NCBI GenBank assembly: GCA_963573385.1
Contig: CAUYLG010022115.1
Coordinates: 1 to 64,000 of the forward strand
Direction of reading: 5' to 3'
DNA length: 64,000 bases
From: Cacajao melanocephalus
Lineage: Eukaryota; Chordata; Mammalia; Primates; Pitheciidae
The notes beneath the pieces are model-generated. The model made no database searches, was not told the origin of the DNA, and saw only the letters and a list, made by a program, of their open reading frames with translations. Shown here piece by piece: positions 40,721 through 51,919 of this stretch (within the stretch, counting starts at the first letter, position 1; each line of letters begins with the position of its first letter). Both the position numbers and the translations under genes were made by a program.

Positions 40721-41279
40721 TTATGGTTACATTTTATCATTCGCTAGCCTAATCAACAGATTTTATGTCTTTTCTGCATTTGCCTGCTCATTTTGCAGTT
40801 TTTACTTTTAATAATGACTGAGGGGGCTAGTCATTCAACTCTGCTGTTCTTCAGTTTTTGAACTTTAAAATGAGGGCCTGGGAAGAGACGAATTTTAAAA
40901 TCTCTTTTGACTCTGATATACTGTTCATGTGTTTGGTGAGCTCAACTCCCGGACTCTGTTGTGGTTCAGTGATGCCAGCATACCATCTTGTGGCCAGAGG
41001 GAGTAAGGATCGGATGAAGGCTCCGTCAGCTCTGGGTCTGCATATTATACACATTGCTAAAATCAGTCTCTCACAAAAAGCATCCACCTACATCCATAAA
41101 CAGCGGTTCACAGGTCATAGGACATTTCCATTGTTTGTTATAATTTATTCTAAGCAGTTTTAAGGATTTTTGTTAAACCTGCTCACCAACTCTAAACCCT
41201 CATGTTCGTATCATGTTCTCTTATTTGGAGCCTTAACAGAATCAAGTTGAAGCTTACCTGAAATTAGTCCCAGCTCAGG

Positions 41280-41480
41280 TGTTGGAATATGACTGCCACG
41301 ATTGAAATACTGGCTCTGCCTCTTATATTTGTATGTGTATGGGCCAGTTAGCTTTTCCAGGTACCAGAAATTGAGTAATTGCAAGTTTTAATGAGATAAT
41401 CCACATAAAGCACTTAGCATAGTGGCTAGCACATAGTGCTTCATATATGTTAGGTGCAATTATTGTTGTTATTATTTCAG
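41280..41480 (+). repeat. MIR SINE
   Basis: gaaatactggctctgcctct, tttaatgagataatccacat and cacttagcatagtggctagc followed by acatagtgc are typical MIR blocks. Confidence 0.75.
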
Positions 41481-42109
41481 TGCCCTGTTGCCATATTTGG
41501 ACAATTTCTGTCCAGTGTTTTTTTTCTCAAAAGATATACGTCGTTTCTCTTAATAGTCTATTTAGGCATATTCGCTATGCTGCCATTTACTCCTGGTGGA
41601 AATTCATATATGAAAAGAGATTCTTGCAGCCTTTGTTGCAGGGAGGAAGAGGAAAGGCACTGAACCAATTGCTAACACAACGTGTGACAGGTGCTGTCAT
41701 AGAGGTCCCAGGTATGGTAGCAACCCGGGGACAGAAGCTCTCACCAGCCCGACCAGGGCAGGCTTCCTATGTGTTTGTGAGTCCTGCTCCTTCCCATTCC
41801 TCACATGATAGAAAAACTGTTATTTCTTAATGCTAGCAACAGTTAGTTTTTGCTTTAGGCTGTAAATCTATTTCAGGGAAGTAATTTGAGCAAGTAAACC
41901 AACTAGGGAAACAGACTTGATTTTTGCAGTTAGAAAAGCATGTTTTCTCCACGTTTGCTTAAGTTATTGTTTCTACACAGAAGATTTTCAATAAGTTCTG
42001 TATTACCTGTTTGCTCAAAAGCGACATGGTCTGTGAAAATCACGTATCTGAGCTGTGGATTAATTGCGCCTGCCTTCCAATTCTGCCTTCATCCTTTGTG
42101 TGTCCCTGG

Positions 42110-43205
42110 CCAAGTGTACCAGTTAGGGCTGTTGGTTTCAGGCAGCAGAACCAACTCTGGTAAAAGGCAGTTTTCTGAATATGGTGGGTAGCTCACAGAC
42201 TTTAAGAGAAGGCTGGAGAACTAGGCTTAAAAGGTGAACAGGACCCAAGCGGGAAAATGGGAACCACACGAGGCATTTCAAACAGTGAGAATTTAATACA
42301 AGGAATTCGTTTCAAAAAAGACTAGAAAGTAAAAAGGCAACACGGAAGAAACCAGAATATGTTGGAGAAAACAGCTAGTACCTTTAAGGCTGGGGGGACG
42401 AAAGGGACACAAGTGGAGTTAGCAGAACCTGGGAGCTCTGAGGAGGAGCCACACGGCTGGTGCTCTGACCTCTAACGGGGATGCCACAAACTGGTGTTTG
42501 GATTTGGGGGTTGAAGAGTGGAGACCATGAGGGTTCCAGCCTCAGAGGTGACTGCGGCAGGATGGTGGCATGAGAGCCAAAGTAAGCTGGGAACTCTGGC
42601 TGCTCCTGTTTTCTGCTGCTGCAGTGATGCTGCCAGGAGCACAGGAAGTTGTTCCTTCCTCCTCTCAGGTTGCACTTCAGTGCCTCCCATTTTTACAACC
42701 AATAGGAAGCCAGGTAGAAAGGTAGTCTGGGAAATGTAGGAAGTATATGGACTCTAGCCCCAGTGTCACAGAGCATAAGAGAGTTGGCTTGGAGCTGAGA
42801 GCCGACTAGCATAAACAGGGATCCAAGGCTGTAGGAAATACAGCCAAGGATACGGCGCAGAAACAGTCCGGTTCACTTTGCTGGCTGCTGCCACCCCTGG
42901 AACCGACCGTCATTAATGGATTCCAAATGAGTTCATTTCACTCAGCTGGTATGTCAGGGATCAGTGAATCCTGAATGGGTTACAGATGTGGCCATCAGTG
43001 GGCTGGGAAATTAGTCCCTTTAACCGTTGGAGCAGCCAGGCAAGGCCTGCAATGGTCAAAGCCCCCACTGGTTGCCTTGGCTGATTGGCTAAGGCTAGGT
43101 CTGTAACGCAGCTGACTGTGTAGCTCCCAGGAACACTCACACGATGGTGGAGCCGCTCAAAAACAAAAGGGGGTTTAAAGACAAGAGCATCTTCCTCCCT
43201 CAAAA
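42110..43205. repeat. Unclassified interspersed repeat block
   Basis: Moderately GC-rich block with phrases I have seen in dispersed mammalian repeats (taccagttagggctgttggt, gagaatttaatacaaggaat, ctcctctcaggttgcacttc, gtctgggaaatgtaggaagt). I cannot assign a family and the limits are approximate. Open frames of about 75-80 codons on both strands look incidental. Confidence 0.35.
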
Positions 43206-43239
43206 AAAGGAAATGTCCACGAAAGTTATTCTTTTAGTT

Positions 43240-43530
43240 TCATTTTTAACTTAAAAATATTTATATTTTAACTAATAAAAACAATATATGGTGTACATGT
43301 TTTGAAATATGTATACATTGTAGAATGGCTAAGTCAAGTTTTACTTATGTATTCACATATTTATCATTTTTTTGTGGTGAGAAGACTTAAATTCTGCTTT
43401 CTAAATGACTTTCAAGTATATAATATATTGTTATTATGGTCACCATGTTGTACAATAGATCTCTGGGACATACTCCTTTCTAACTGAAATTTTGTTTTCT
43501 TTGACCAGTATCTCCCCAAAACCCCCTCTT
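43240..43530 (-). mobile_element. Old L1 3' end, - strand
   Basis: tggtgtacatgttttgaaat, atgtatacattgtagaatgg, catttttttgtggtgagaag, gtcaccatgttgtacaatag and aactgaaattttgttttctt are blocks of an antisense L1 3' untranslated region. Confidence 0.8.
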
Positions 43531-43539
43531 TTAGTTTCT

Positions 43540-43645
43540 TAATCTGTTAAATGGAGTTAGGCATGCTTAAGAGATGGTTTTGAGAATTTGAAATGATACG
43601 CGATTGTGACTTGTACAGAGTAGGTGCTTAATAATAGCTTTTGCA
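43540..43645 (+). repeat. MIR fragment
   Basis: aatctgttaaatggagttag, gaatttgaaatgatacgcga, gtacagagtaggtgcttaat: 3' half of a MIR. Confidence 0.7.
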
Positions 43646-44097
43646 GGGCATTATACTACAAATAAAAACTATACATATGGCAAAAAAGCTTTAACTGTAG
43701 TTGAAAAATATTTGTCACGTGGAGAATAACGCTCAAGGGAGAATAAAGTCACCAAGAACAATTCTAGGTCTTCTATGCACATTTGAGTACTTCAAGAACG
43801 CCTTTGTTTTAGGAGTGAGAAGAGTGTGCTCCCAGGATTCGAATCCTAGAAGTTGAGAGCTTGAACTTGAATGACGTACTTCCAGCACTTAGAAATTTTC
43901 CTTTTTAACCTCTTATAGTGCTTACAGTTGTGCAGCCTGATGCTTTTAGGAGCTTGCTGTGACCTTTTCTCTCACACAACATGCTTTCCCCACAAGCTTT
44001 GTTGAGATGTATACGCTTCGTTGTTGAGGATTTTGTATTTCTGCGTTATGGAAGATGTAATGCATGCCTTTTGCTTACTGCTCCTTTCTTCCTTTAG

Positions 44098-44328
44098 GTT
44101 ATCCTCTTCACGCCCCTGAAGCCTACTTTCCTTATTTCAAAAAGCATAATGTGACTGCAGTCGTGAGGCTGAACAAAAAGATTTATGAAGCAAAACGCTT
44201 CACAGACGCTGGCTTCGAGCACTATGACCTCTTCTTCATAGATGGCAGCACACCCAGTGACAACATCGTGCGAAGGTTCCTGAACATCTGTGAGAACACT
44301 GAAGGGGCCATCGCCGTTCACTGCAAAG
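44098..44328 (+). CDS. CDC14A: CDC14A exon, residues ~203-280, catalytic Asp and Cys
   Basis: 231-nt exon. After completing Gly203 it reads [17 protein letters not shown], then [29 protein letters not shown] and IAVHCK, ending with the first base of the Ala280 codon. It supplies most of the catalytic B domain. By count, the general acid is D251 (in FFIDGS) and the nucleophile is C278 (in VHCK). Counting forward from V104 puts the cysteine at 278, the published catalytic position, which supports the exon chain. Acceptor ctttcttcctttag is strong; donor AAAG|gtgtgt is moderate. Phase 1 to phase 1 and a multiple of three: skipping would remove both catalytic residues in frame. The frame stays open 53 codons into the intron. 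Confidence 0.97.
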
Positions 44329-44489
44329 GTGTGTGCAAGGCCTCGGTGGTGGTGGCTGCCCTTATCGAAGGGGCAGGCCAAAAAAGAGCAAATAACATAA
44401 AACAAAACCTGTTTAGTGTCTTAGAAGACAGTGAGGTTTGTAATTTCAGACAACTGGGACACAAGCTCATTTTAGTAACCCCTTCTTAA
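44329..44489 (+). other. Open intronic extension of the preceding exon
   Basis: If the donor at 44328 is not used, the CDC14A frame continues for 53 codons (starting [17 protein letters not shown], ending ILVTPS) to TAA at 44487-44489. The product would be about 332 residues with C278 but no R284 and no B-domain C-terminal helices. Speculative: open by chance with a probability of roughly one in twelve. Confidence 0.3.
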
Positions 44490-44828
44490 AGAAAGGATTG
44501 CTTGGGTGTGGACAGTTGGTGGTGGTGTAGCTTTCTTGATATGCCAGTTTTCCAGACCTTGCCTTTCCAGGCCCCCGTGCCACAATGAGGGGAAATTACA
44601 ATAGCAGCATCCTTAGGCTGCAGGTAAAATTGTCAAGAGGCAAGGGTTAATTTCCCTCTCTCTTTTGTTGTTTTCGGAATTGCTCATCTCTTCCCCATCC
44701 TCTTGCACTGTCATGGTTCTGTTTTATGACCCAGTTATCTGATCCCCATTCCAGTCTCTGCCCCTCCCGCCTCTACTAGTCTTTGGCTTCATGGAGCAGA
44801 GTGTCTTCCATGCCTGTTGCTAGGAGCA

Positions 44829-44859
44829 ATTGGCTAGCTTACTGATTGGCTAGCTTACT
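44829..44859. repeat. 16-bp tandem duplication
   Basis: attggctagcttact occurs at 44829-44843 and again at 44845-44859, separated by one base (period 16). Each copy contains ATTGG, the reverse of a CCAAT box. Confidence 0.9.
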
Positions 44860-44886
44860 TGCCGCTGATGTGATGCTGCCTCTTGG

Positions 44887-44892
44887 AATAAA
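44887..44892 (+). promoter_or_regulatory. Possible intronic polyadenylation signal
   Basis: Canonical AATAAA followed within 50 bases by ttggttttg and ctgggggtgg, which could act as a downstream G/T-rich element. It would end a transcript that retains the start of this intron. Confidence 0.25.
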
Positions 44893-44971
44893 CATAAAGA
44901 CTTGGTTTTGCAAATCTCTGATCTCTGGGGGTGGATACTTTGGGGCAGGAGTTGTTCAGAGTATAGAAGGT

Positions 44972-45121
44972 TTAGGATTGCCAGATTTAGCAAATAAAAA
45001 TATAGGCTGCCCGATAAAATTTGGATGTTAGATAAACAATGAATACTTTTTAAAAAAGTATAAGTATGTCCCAAATATTGCAGGGAACGTGCATTCTGTA
45101 TTTTATCTATCTGGCAACCCC
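44972..45121. mobile_element. Small DNA transposon (MITE-like) with inverted ends
   Basis: Starts ggattgccagatttagcaaa and ends tttatctatctggcaacccc; the ends are inverted repeats around ttgccaga / tctggcaa. Interior has aaagtataagtatgtcccaa. A known kind of short mammalian hAT-like element, shortened here. Confidence 0.65.
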
Positions 45122-45259
45122 ATGTCAGCTACTCAGAAAATATGACATGCCATTTGCTCTAAGCTTAGTTGTTAGACTTCGAGGAGGCTCAAAATCCATT
45201 CTATTCCAGATCTTTCAGTATGGATAATACCGAAAGTATTCCAGATATTTTACTGGGTC

Positions 45260-45830
45260 TTTGATTGCTGTGAGGAGAAATCACTTGGGCCGCCTTGGGC
45301 TGGAGCCTCGAATTCCTCACGCGCAGTTTCTCCTAGTGCCGCTGGGTGGCGCTGAACTCGTGGTTTTGGGTCTAGACCCGGTTTCCCTCTCGTTTTATGC
45401 TAATCATCTAGTAGGTGTTGGGGAGGGTGCTGTTCTTTTCATGTGCCGAGTGCTGCTGTAACTGACTTATTCAGACGAGTATGGCTTTGGTTCTGACAGA
45501 AATTAAAATGCCGTTTTGTAGGCCCTTGTTTCTATGTTTAAGATTTGAGTAGGTGGAGGTACTTTGCGAACATGTGAGCAAAAATGGGAAGCCGCAGTTT
45601 CCCAGAGACCCGGAGAGATGGAAATGAGCAGCACGTGGCCCGCCCCCCATGCCAGGCTCCGTCCTCTTGGGTGGACAGAGCTCTCCCTCCCTGCCCTCCC
45701 CGTTTCTTAGCAGGATGGGCCCTGGCTTTGTGGGACATCTTCTTGTCTCTGGCGTGGGGTCTGTTAGGAAGGTGTCACTCGCTGGCTCATTTGTGGGTGC
45801 TGCTTTCAGGCCACAGTGGGGTGGCACTGA
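45260..45830. promoter_or_regulatory. Candidate intronic regulatory element (GC-richer)
   Basis: Locally higher GC and CpG than the neighbourhood, free of recognised repeats, with a CTCF-like site (45339), an E-box CACGTG (45632-45637) next to a GC box ccgcccccc. Inference from composition and motifs only. Confidence 0.35.
45339..45353 (+). promoter_or_regulatory. CTCF-like binding motif
   Basis: CCGCTGGGTGGCGCT followed by G fits 14 of 16 positions of CCASYAGRKGGCRSYR. + orientation, same as the site at 37022. Confidence 0.5.
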
Positions 45831-46324
45831 GTTGGCTTTTTCCCATGTGATTCATTTGCACTCTGCTTTTCCATTGCATTTTGTTCAAAATTGCCAAGGT
45901 GCAAGAAAAAGCCCGCATATCACTTATTTTAAACAGCAGTAGAACTTGAGAGCTAATGGGAACATTTATATCAACGTTAGTAGGTGATAATCCTATCTTC
46001 TCTTTCAAAGTTTAGTGTCATAAAAATCATATTTCTTTTCTGAGATTAATTGGCCTTATTTCCTAATTCAGGTAGTTTTATGATTACCATGTCATAGAGT
46101 TTATCTGTGGATTAGCCATCTGTATCTTGGATTGACAAATTCAAGGAGAACTGCAAAGCTTTCATTAAAACTCAGTGTGTTTCCTGATAGTATTTCTTAC
46201 CTGAGAGACATTGTGCAAATAAAACTCTATGGTGCTAAGCATTCTTGTTACAGATATTTTCTCTATATCTTTGACCTGTGAAAGTTTACCTTTTAAAAAA
46301 TATATGTATTTATTTTATATTGCA

Positions 46325-46621
<297 letters not shown>

Positions 46622-47891
46622 TATATTGCAGATGTTTTTATATTAAATTGGAACCTTTAACACTATACAAAAAGTCAGTTCTTGTATAGGACGGTCACAT
46701 TTATATGTGGTGATGTCTTTTTGAGAGTGTTATTTTATTTTCTTCCACTTGCTCACACATGTAGGATTCTTTCGTAAGGATTACAGTTAGTTACAGCTGT
46801 ATTGCTTTTCACAGCATACGTATCTACTTTAGGCTTGTTAATTATTTTGACATCTGACCTAATTAAGTCAGTTTGATTTTCTGGAAATTCAAGCAGCACT
46901 CAGCATTTTAATTGAACTAAAAGAAGGAGGGAAAGAGAATCTTATCCTATGTCAAATGAACTTTGGTAGCGACTGAAAAGAGAATGAATATGTCATGCTT
47001 CAACATAAAGTATTTTATACAGCGATAAACTAGAAACCAATTTACTGGGGATTACAATATTTCAATATCTGCATTTCACTCTGTGGTTGATAAAAGAGAT
47101 GGCTATGAATTCTTGATATTCTCTACCACAAATAATAATCTAAAATACAGCAACGTTGTGATATTCCAGTATGTGATTATCGATGTTCTATAGGGCTTTC
47201 AGAAAATGCCTGGAACTGTAAAGCAATTCGTGTTTGACTTGGTATAAATAGAACACTTTTCAACATCTTGTCATGCTGTGCCAGGGAGCCCTTTAATTAC
47301 GAATGCTTTAAAAATTTTGTTAAAGTTTTTATAGAAACTTAGTGAAATGTTCCTATTCTGTTCAGTTGTGGTAAGAGCTCCTAACTATTGAGTGCTAAGT
47401 ACTTTCTTTTTATAGATCAAAATTATAGACTCTTTTTTAAAAGGGGGAAGCTGCTTTAGTTTCAGAGAAATTTGAAAATTTCCTGCACCTCCTTTTTGGT
47501 TGTGAGTGTGACTAGGAGCCTAAGTGAGGGAGCCAGACAGGTCTTTGCACAGAGGGGAGCAGTGAGAGAGAGTGTTGTCTCCGTAAGAAGGGAAGGCCCT
47601 TTTCTCTCCGGAGAGACACCCAAATTGGTGACCTAAAGGAAGAACTCTGGAAACCCACTAGGCCCTGGCTTCTGCTCCAGGATGTCACCTGTGTTTTATC
47701 TATACGATTGCCTATAGTCTTGCCAGGCATGTGGGAATTAACAGCAATAGGCACTGGGTGAAATAGAAGGCAAATTACTCATAACTCTTAATGGTGAAGG
47801 AAGAGCCCCGCTGAGACCATAATTAAACCTCACTCTTTTGAAGAATGTTAATCTTTGATCTGGGGCAAGAGTTCCTTCAGATGAAAACAGA

Positions 47892-47907
47892 ACACACACA
47901 CACACAC
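47892..47907. repeat. (CA)n microsatellite
   Basis: Short run of about eight CA units. Confidence 0.9.
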
Positions 47908-48520
47908 CCCTCATCTAATAAAACAGAGTATGAATTCTTCTTAAAAAGGAAGGGTTAATGGGAAGGAAATGTCAAGCATCTGTAGACATGAGCTTGCTTG
48001 TCATTTAATTTGCATTTTCAATATGTATTCTCAGTCCAAGCAATATTGTCCCCAAGGGGACAAAATTGTTTCTTCGGGGATGGAAAACTTTTTTTTTGTA
48101 TAAAGCACAGATTTTCATAAACAGATATGCAGTGTATCTTTGACAGTGAAATTTCATGGGGGCCAATTAGGGAAAAAATATCTAAAGAGGCTCCTGAAAG
48201 GAAGAATCATGTCAAAAAAGTTGAGGAACACTGATTTAAAGACATACCTTTTTCACTTTTTAAGATTTCTGAAATTAGAATGGATCTTAAAATGGATAGC
48301 ATGTCATAGTTTAATTTTTTCTTTCTTGGGAGAACTTAGATACTACAGGATGGTAGTCTTAGATTTGCTAAAATACTGTGTGCTCCCAAGTACTGTGAAG
48401 TAAGAGAAGACCACCTTTATTGTTTGACCAGGGAAAGCTGACAGAAGGTTCCCTCAAAAGCAGAAGATTCTCGAACATGTAAAAACTGAAGCTATCAATG
48501 TCCCCTATTTTGTTTTCTTT

Positions 48521-48554
48521 TACACACACACACTCACGCACACACACGCACACA
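48521..48554. repeat. (CA)n microsatellite with CG interruptions
   Basis: CA repeat interrupted by ctcacgca and acgca. Confidence 0.9.
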
Positions 48555-48992
48555 ATTTTTTTATTTCTTTTTCTAACTAAATGTTTGCATGGATGAAGTC
48601 AACACTGTACAGTTTTCTAGGTCAGAAATGTCAGTTACCTGTAACTTCCCCTGTGACCCGGTCCAAATGGATTTCTAATTCAGCTTTTCCTTTTTGTTGC
48701 AGTTGCTCACCCTCATCCCAACCCCCTTCAGCCACCCTTGCTTCCCTGCCCCGGCCTTCCGTCTCATCTCTCTGGCTTCCATCTCCGTCTTTTCCAGTCC
48801 AGCCAGTAATGCTGCTGCCAGACCCATTTGCTTTTGTCACTTCACTTTCTTGCCTCCAAATCTATGGCAGCTTCATTTTGCCCTTTCCATTGTTTAAAGA
48901 AAAATAGAGATTTACATGATAGCAGTTATGTCTATTAGCTGTTGATAATATCATCACACTTGAATGCAGAGCAGTTTCTGGGCAAGGTTTGA

Positions 48993-49196
<204 letters not shown>

Positions 49197-49674
49197 TAAG
49201 TATATTGTCCCCATTATCACATTACATCCTGCTCCTGATCCTTTCCACCTCTTGTTCCCCTGTTTGTGGACCACATTAGCCTGTGGTTATAAAATGGCTG
49301 CATTATTAAGAGAAGTGTGTGCCTCTAATAGAAAATTGTTGATTTGACAGCTAATGCATTCTAACTTTGTACCTTTTATATCTCTTAGATCAGGTGAGAG
49401 TGAGAAGAAAATCACAGAGCCATCTCTGCCTACCCTTTTTCTGTCATTTTCTATGTGTGATCTGGCTACAGCGCAATTTTCTTATGTCATCCCACTTGGC
49501 ACCTTTCATTCTTTTCTTTTGTTTGCGTGTCTTAAAGTATAATGGAAAAAAAAAAACACAATTAAGGTCACTCAGTGATTTTGGTAAGATTGCTGCTCTC
49601 CTGACAACTAACTAAACTGCTAATGTAGGTACAACTTATGAATACACCCAAGAAATTACCAGAGGAGGTAGAAG

Positions 49675-49920
49675 GGAGGAGAACTGGGTTTTAGTTCTGG
49701 CTCTGCCACTAACTAGCTTTATGACCATTATTTAGAATAATTATTCATTCATTCATTTATTCACATACCCATTCATTAACTTTTTGTCCAGCTTCAGCTC
49801 AAGAGATGGTGAGATTTAACCTGTAGGACACAATCCTTTCTTCTTAGAATGTTAGAACTTACCTCAATGTGCTCATTAATAAAATGAGAAGATGAAATTA
49901 GTACTGGTTGATCTAGGTCC
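49675..49920 (+). repeat. MIR, interrupted
   Basis: gttttagttctggctctgcc, actaactagctttatgacca, then after an insertion-like gap aaaatgagaagatgaaatta. Diverged. Confidence 0.5.
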
Positions 49921-50018
49921 AGCTCTAAAATATTATCCAGTAGTGATATCTTTTACTGAAACTTCATCTTTTTCTTTTTATGCTGGGTTCACTCTCTGTA
50001 TTTTATATTAACTTGAAT

Positions 50019-50163
<145 letters not shown>

Positions 50164-50185
50164 TGAGTAGCGTTCTTTTTCATAT

Positions 50186-50258
50186 AATTATTCCTTTCCA
50201 ATTTAAATGTAATTATTCCTTTCCGATTTAAATGTAATTATTCCTTTCCAATTTTAAT
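50186..50258. repeat. 25-bp tandem repeat, 2.9 copies
   Basis: Unit aattattcctttccaatttaaatgt in copies at 50186-50210, 50211-50235 (one change, a to g) and a partial at 50236-50258. Confidence 0.95.
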
Positions 50259-50819
50259 CATCATGATCATGTGTGAATTCATAAAGAGATGATCATGAAT
50301 TTCATGGAAAGATGCCATAAGTAAACTCTTCCCATCTGAAATGATTAAGAGGATTTGAGCCTGCTGAGGAATTATTTACTTTAGTTGCCAATCCTAGAGG
50401 TAGTAACTGATTAAGAAAAGAAGTGCTGAAAAATGAGCAGTTATACTTTAGCTTAAAAGAATGATGTGGAAGTATAATGAATGCATTAGGAAAAATATGC
50501 AGTAACAGAATCATTAAAAAGACAGGAATTTCTCTGTTTTAACTGTGAGGTGCAAATAAAATAATTCTGTTATTTTGGAGCTTTATTCTTGATCAGATTC
50601 TCAGCCATAGTCTTACTCTATTTCTCTGTTTTGCATTTTATGTGCCTGTAGCCTGGATCTTTGTGCCATATATCTGCCAGTTTCTCATTATACTAATTAT
50701 TAAAGTTGAATAAATGGTCTTAGGGTTAAGAAAACCAAATACTACTAAGCCTAGTTTTTTAAGCCATTTAATCAATCTCTTAAAATTATTGCCTGTCAGG
50801 CACTTTAGACTGAAGAAAG

Positions 50820-51905
50820 GCCTTTAAATTTATAGATACTTAAGCTGTATATAAAGAACTCTCAAAACTCAAGAAAACAACTTAATATCAAATAGGTAGA
50901 TGATTTGAACAGAAACTCTTCCGCAATGATATACAGATGGTGAATATTCCTCATGATCGTAAACACTGAGCTCCTAAACAAACATTGCATATCAAATCCA
51001 GCTGTATAAAAAAGATAGTACATCATCACCATCATGGCTCAATATCAGAAAATCAGTGTAGTTCACCACCACATTAACACAAAAAGGAGAAAAATTCTGT
51101 GATTATTTCAGTGGAGGTACAAAATTTGAAAAAGTTTAGTACCCATTTTTAATAGAAACTTTCAATAAACTAGAAATAGAAGAAAATTTCCACATTCAGT
51201 TAAACATAATCTATGAAAACTCCACAGCTAAAATTACATTTAACGGTGATGCTTTTCCTGTAAGATGAGGAACAAAACAAGGGTGTCTACTCTCACTACT
51301 TCTAATATACTGGAAATCTTAACCAGTGCTAAAAAAAAAAAAAGAAAACTTAGAACTAAAAAGTGAAATTAGTAAGGTTGCAGGATACAAAGTCAATGTT
51401 TAAAAATTTTTAGCAAAATTTAAAAAATCTGCTAATTAAAAGACATGCAGTATATATATGACAAAAGACTTTACACATATATTAAAAATTATAAATAAAA
51501 AATAGGCAAAAGACTTGGCCAGATATCTCATAAAAGGTAATGTATGTATATGAAAAGATGTCCAACATCATTACTTTGAAGTTAACAAAGATATCTTAAG
51601 CGGTACACAGAAAGCATTACCTGTAACTGAGTTGAAATTGTAAAATTCTCTTCATGAAAGACACTATTAAGAGAGTGAAAATGAAAAGCACAAGAGTAGC
51701 AGAATATTTGCATCGCATGTAATGGGCACCATACTTGTATCCAGAATACTTAGACTCCTACAAATTAACAATAGAAAGACAAACAATCTGATAAAAAAAT
51801 GTGTAAGAAACACGAAAAGGTAGAAAAGAATGTACAAATGGCCAATATAGAAGAGAATGTACCAATGGCCAATAAACATATGAAAAGCGATTCAACCTCA
51901 TTAGC
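50820..51905 (+). mobile_element. Old L1 fragment (ORF2 part), + strand
   Basis: Diverged L1 ORF2 nucleotide blocks in sense order: ccaccacattaacacaaaaa, aaaacaagggtgtctactct, caggatacaaagtcaatgtt, atccagaatacttagactcc, ggccaataaacatatgaaaa. Many stops; no functional frame. Confidence 0.8.
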
Positions 51906-51919
51906 TATTTCATATTTTT

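Larger units (their letters stand above)
36857..44097 (+). other. CDC14A: Intron, 7.2 kb
   Basis: Holds a perfect CTCF-like motif 166 bp after the exon, four MIRs, a 26-T run, an Alu monomer, a full Alu, an unclassified repeat block at about 42110-43205, and an antisense L1 3' end at 43240-43530. Unassigned parts (38010-38780, 39640-40490, 41490-42100) show nothing I can support. Confidence 0.9.

Noticed and set aside
44094..44405. 103-residue minus-strand frame
   Set aside because: It is the antisense shadow of the CDC14A catalytic exon.
47892..48554. CRISPR-like spaced repeats
   Set aside because: They are simple CA microsatellites in a eukaryotic intron.
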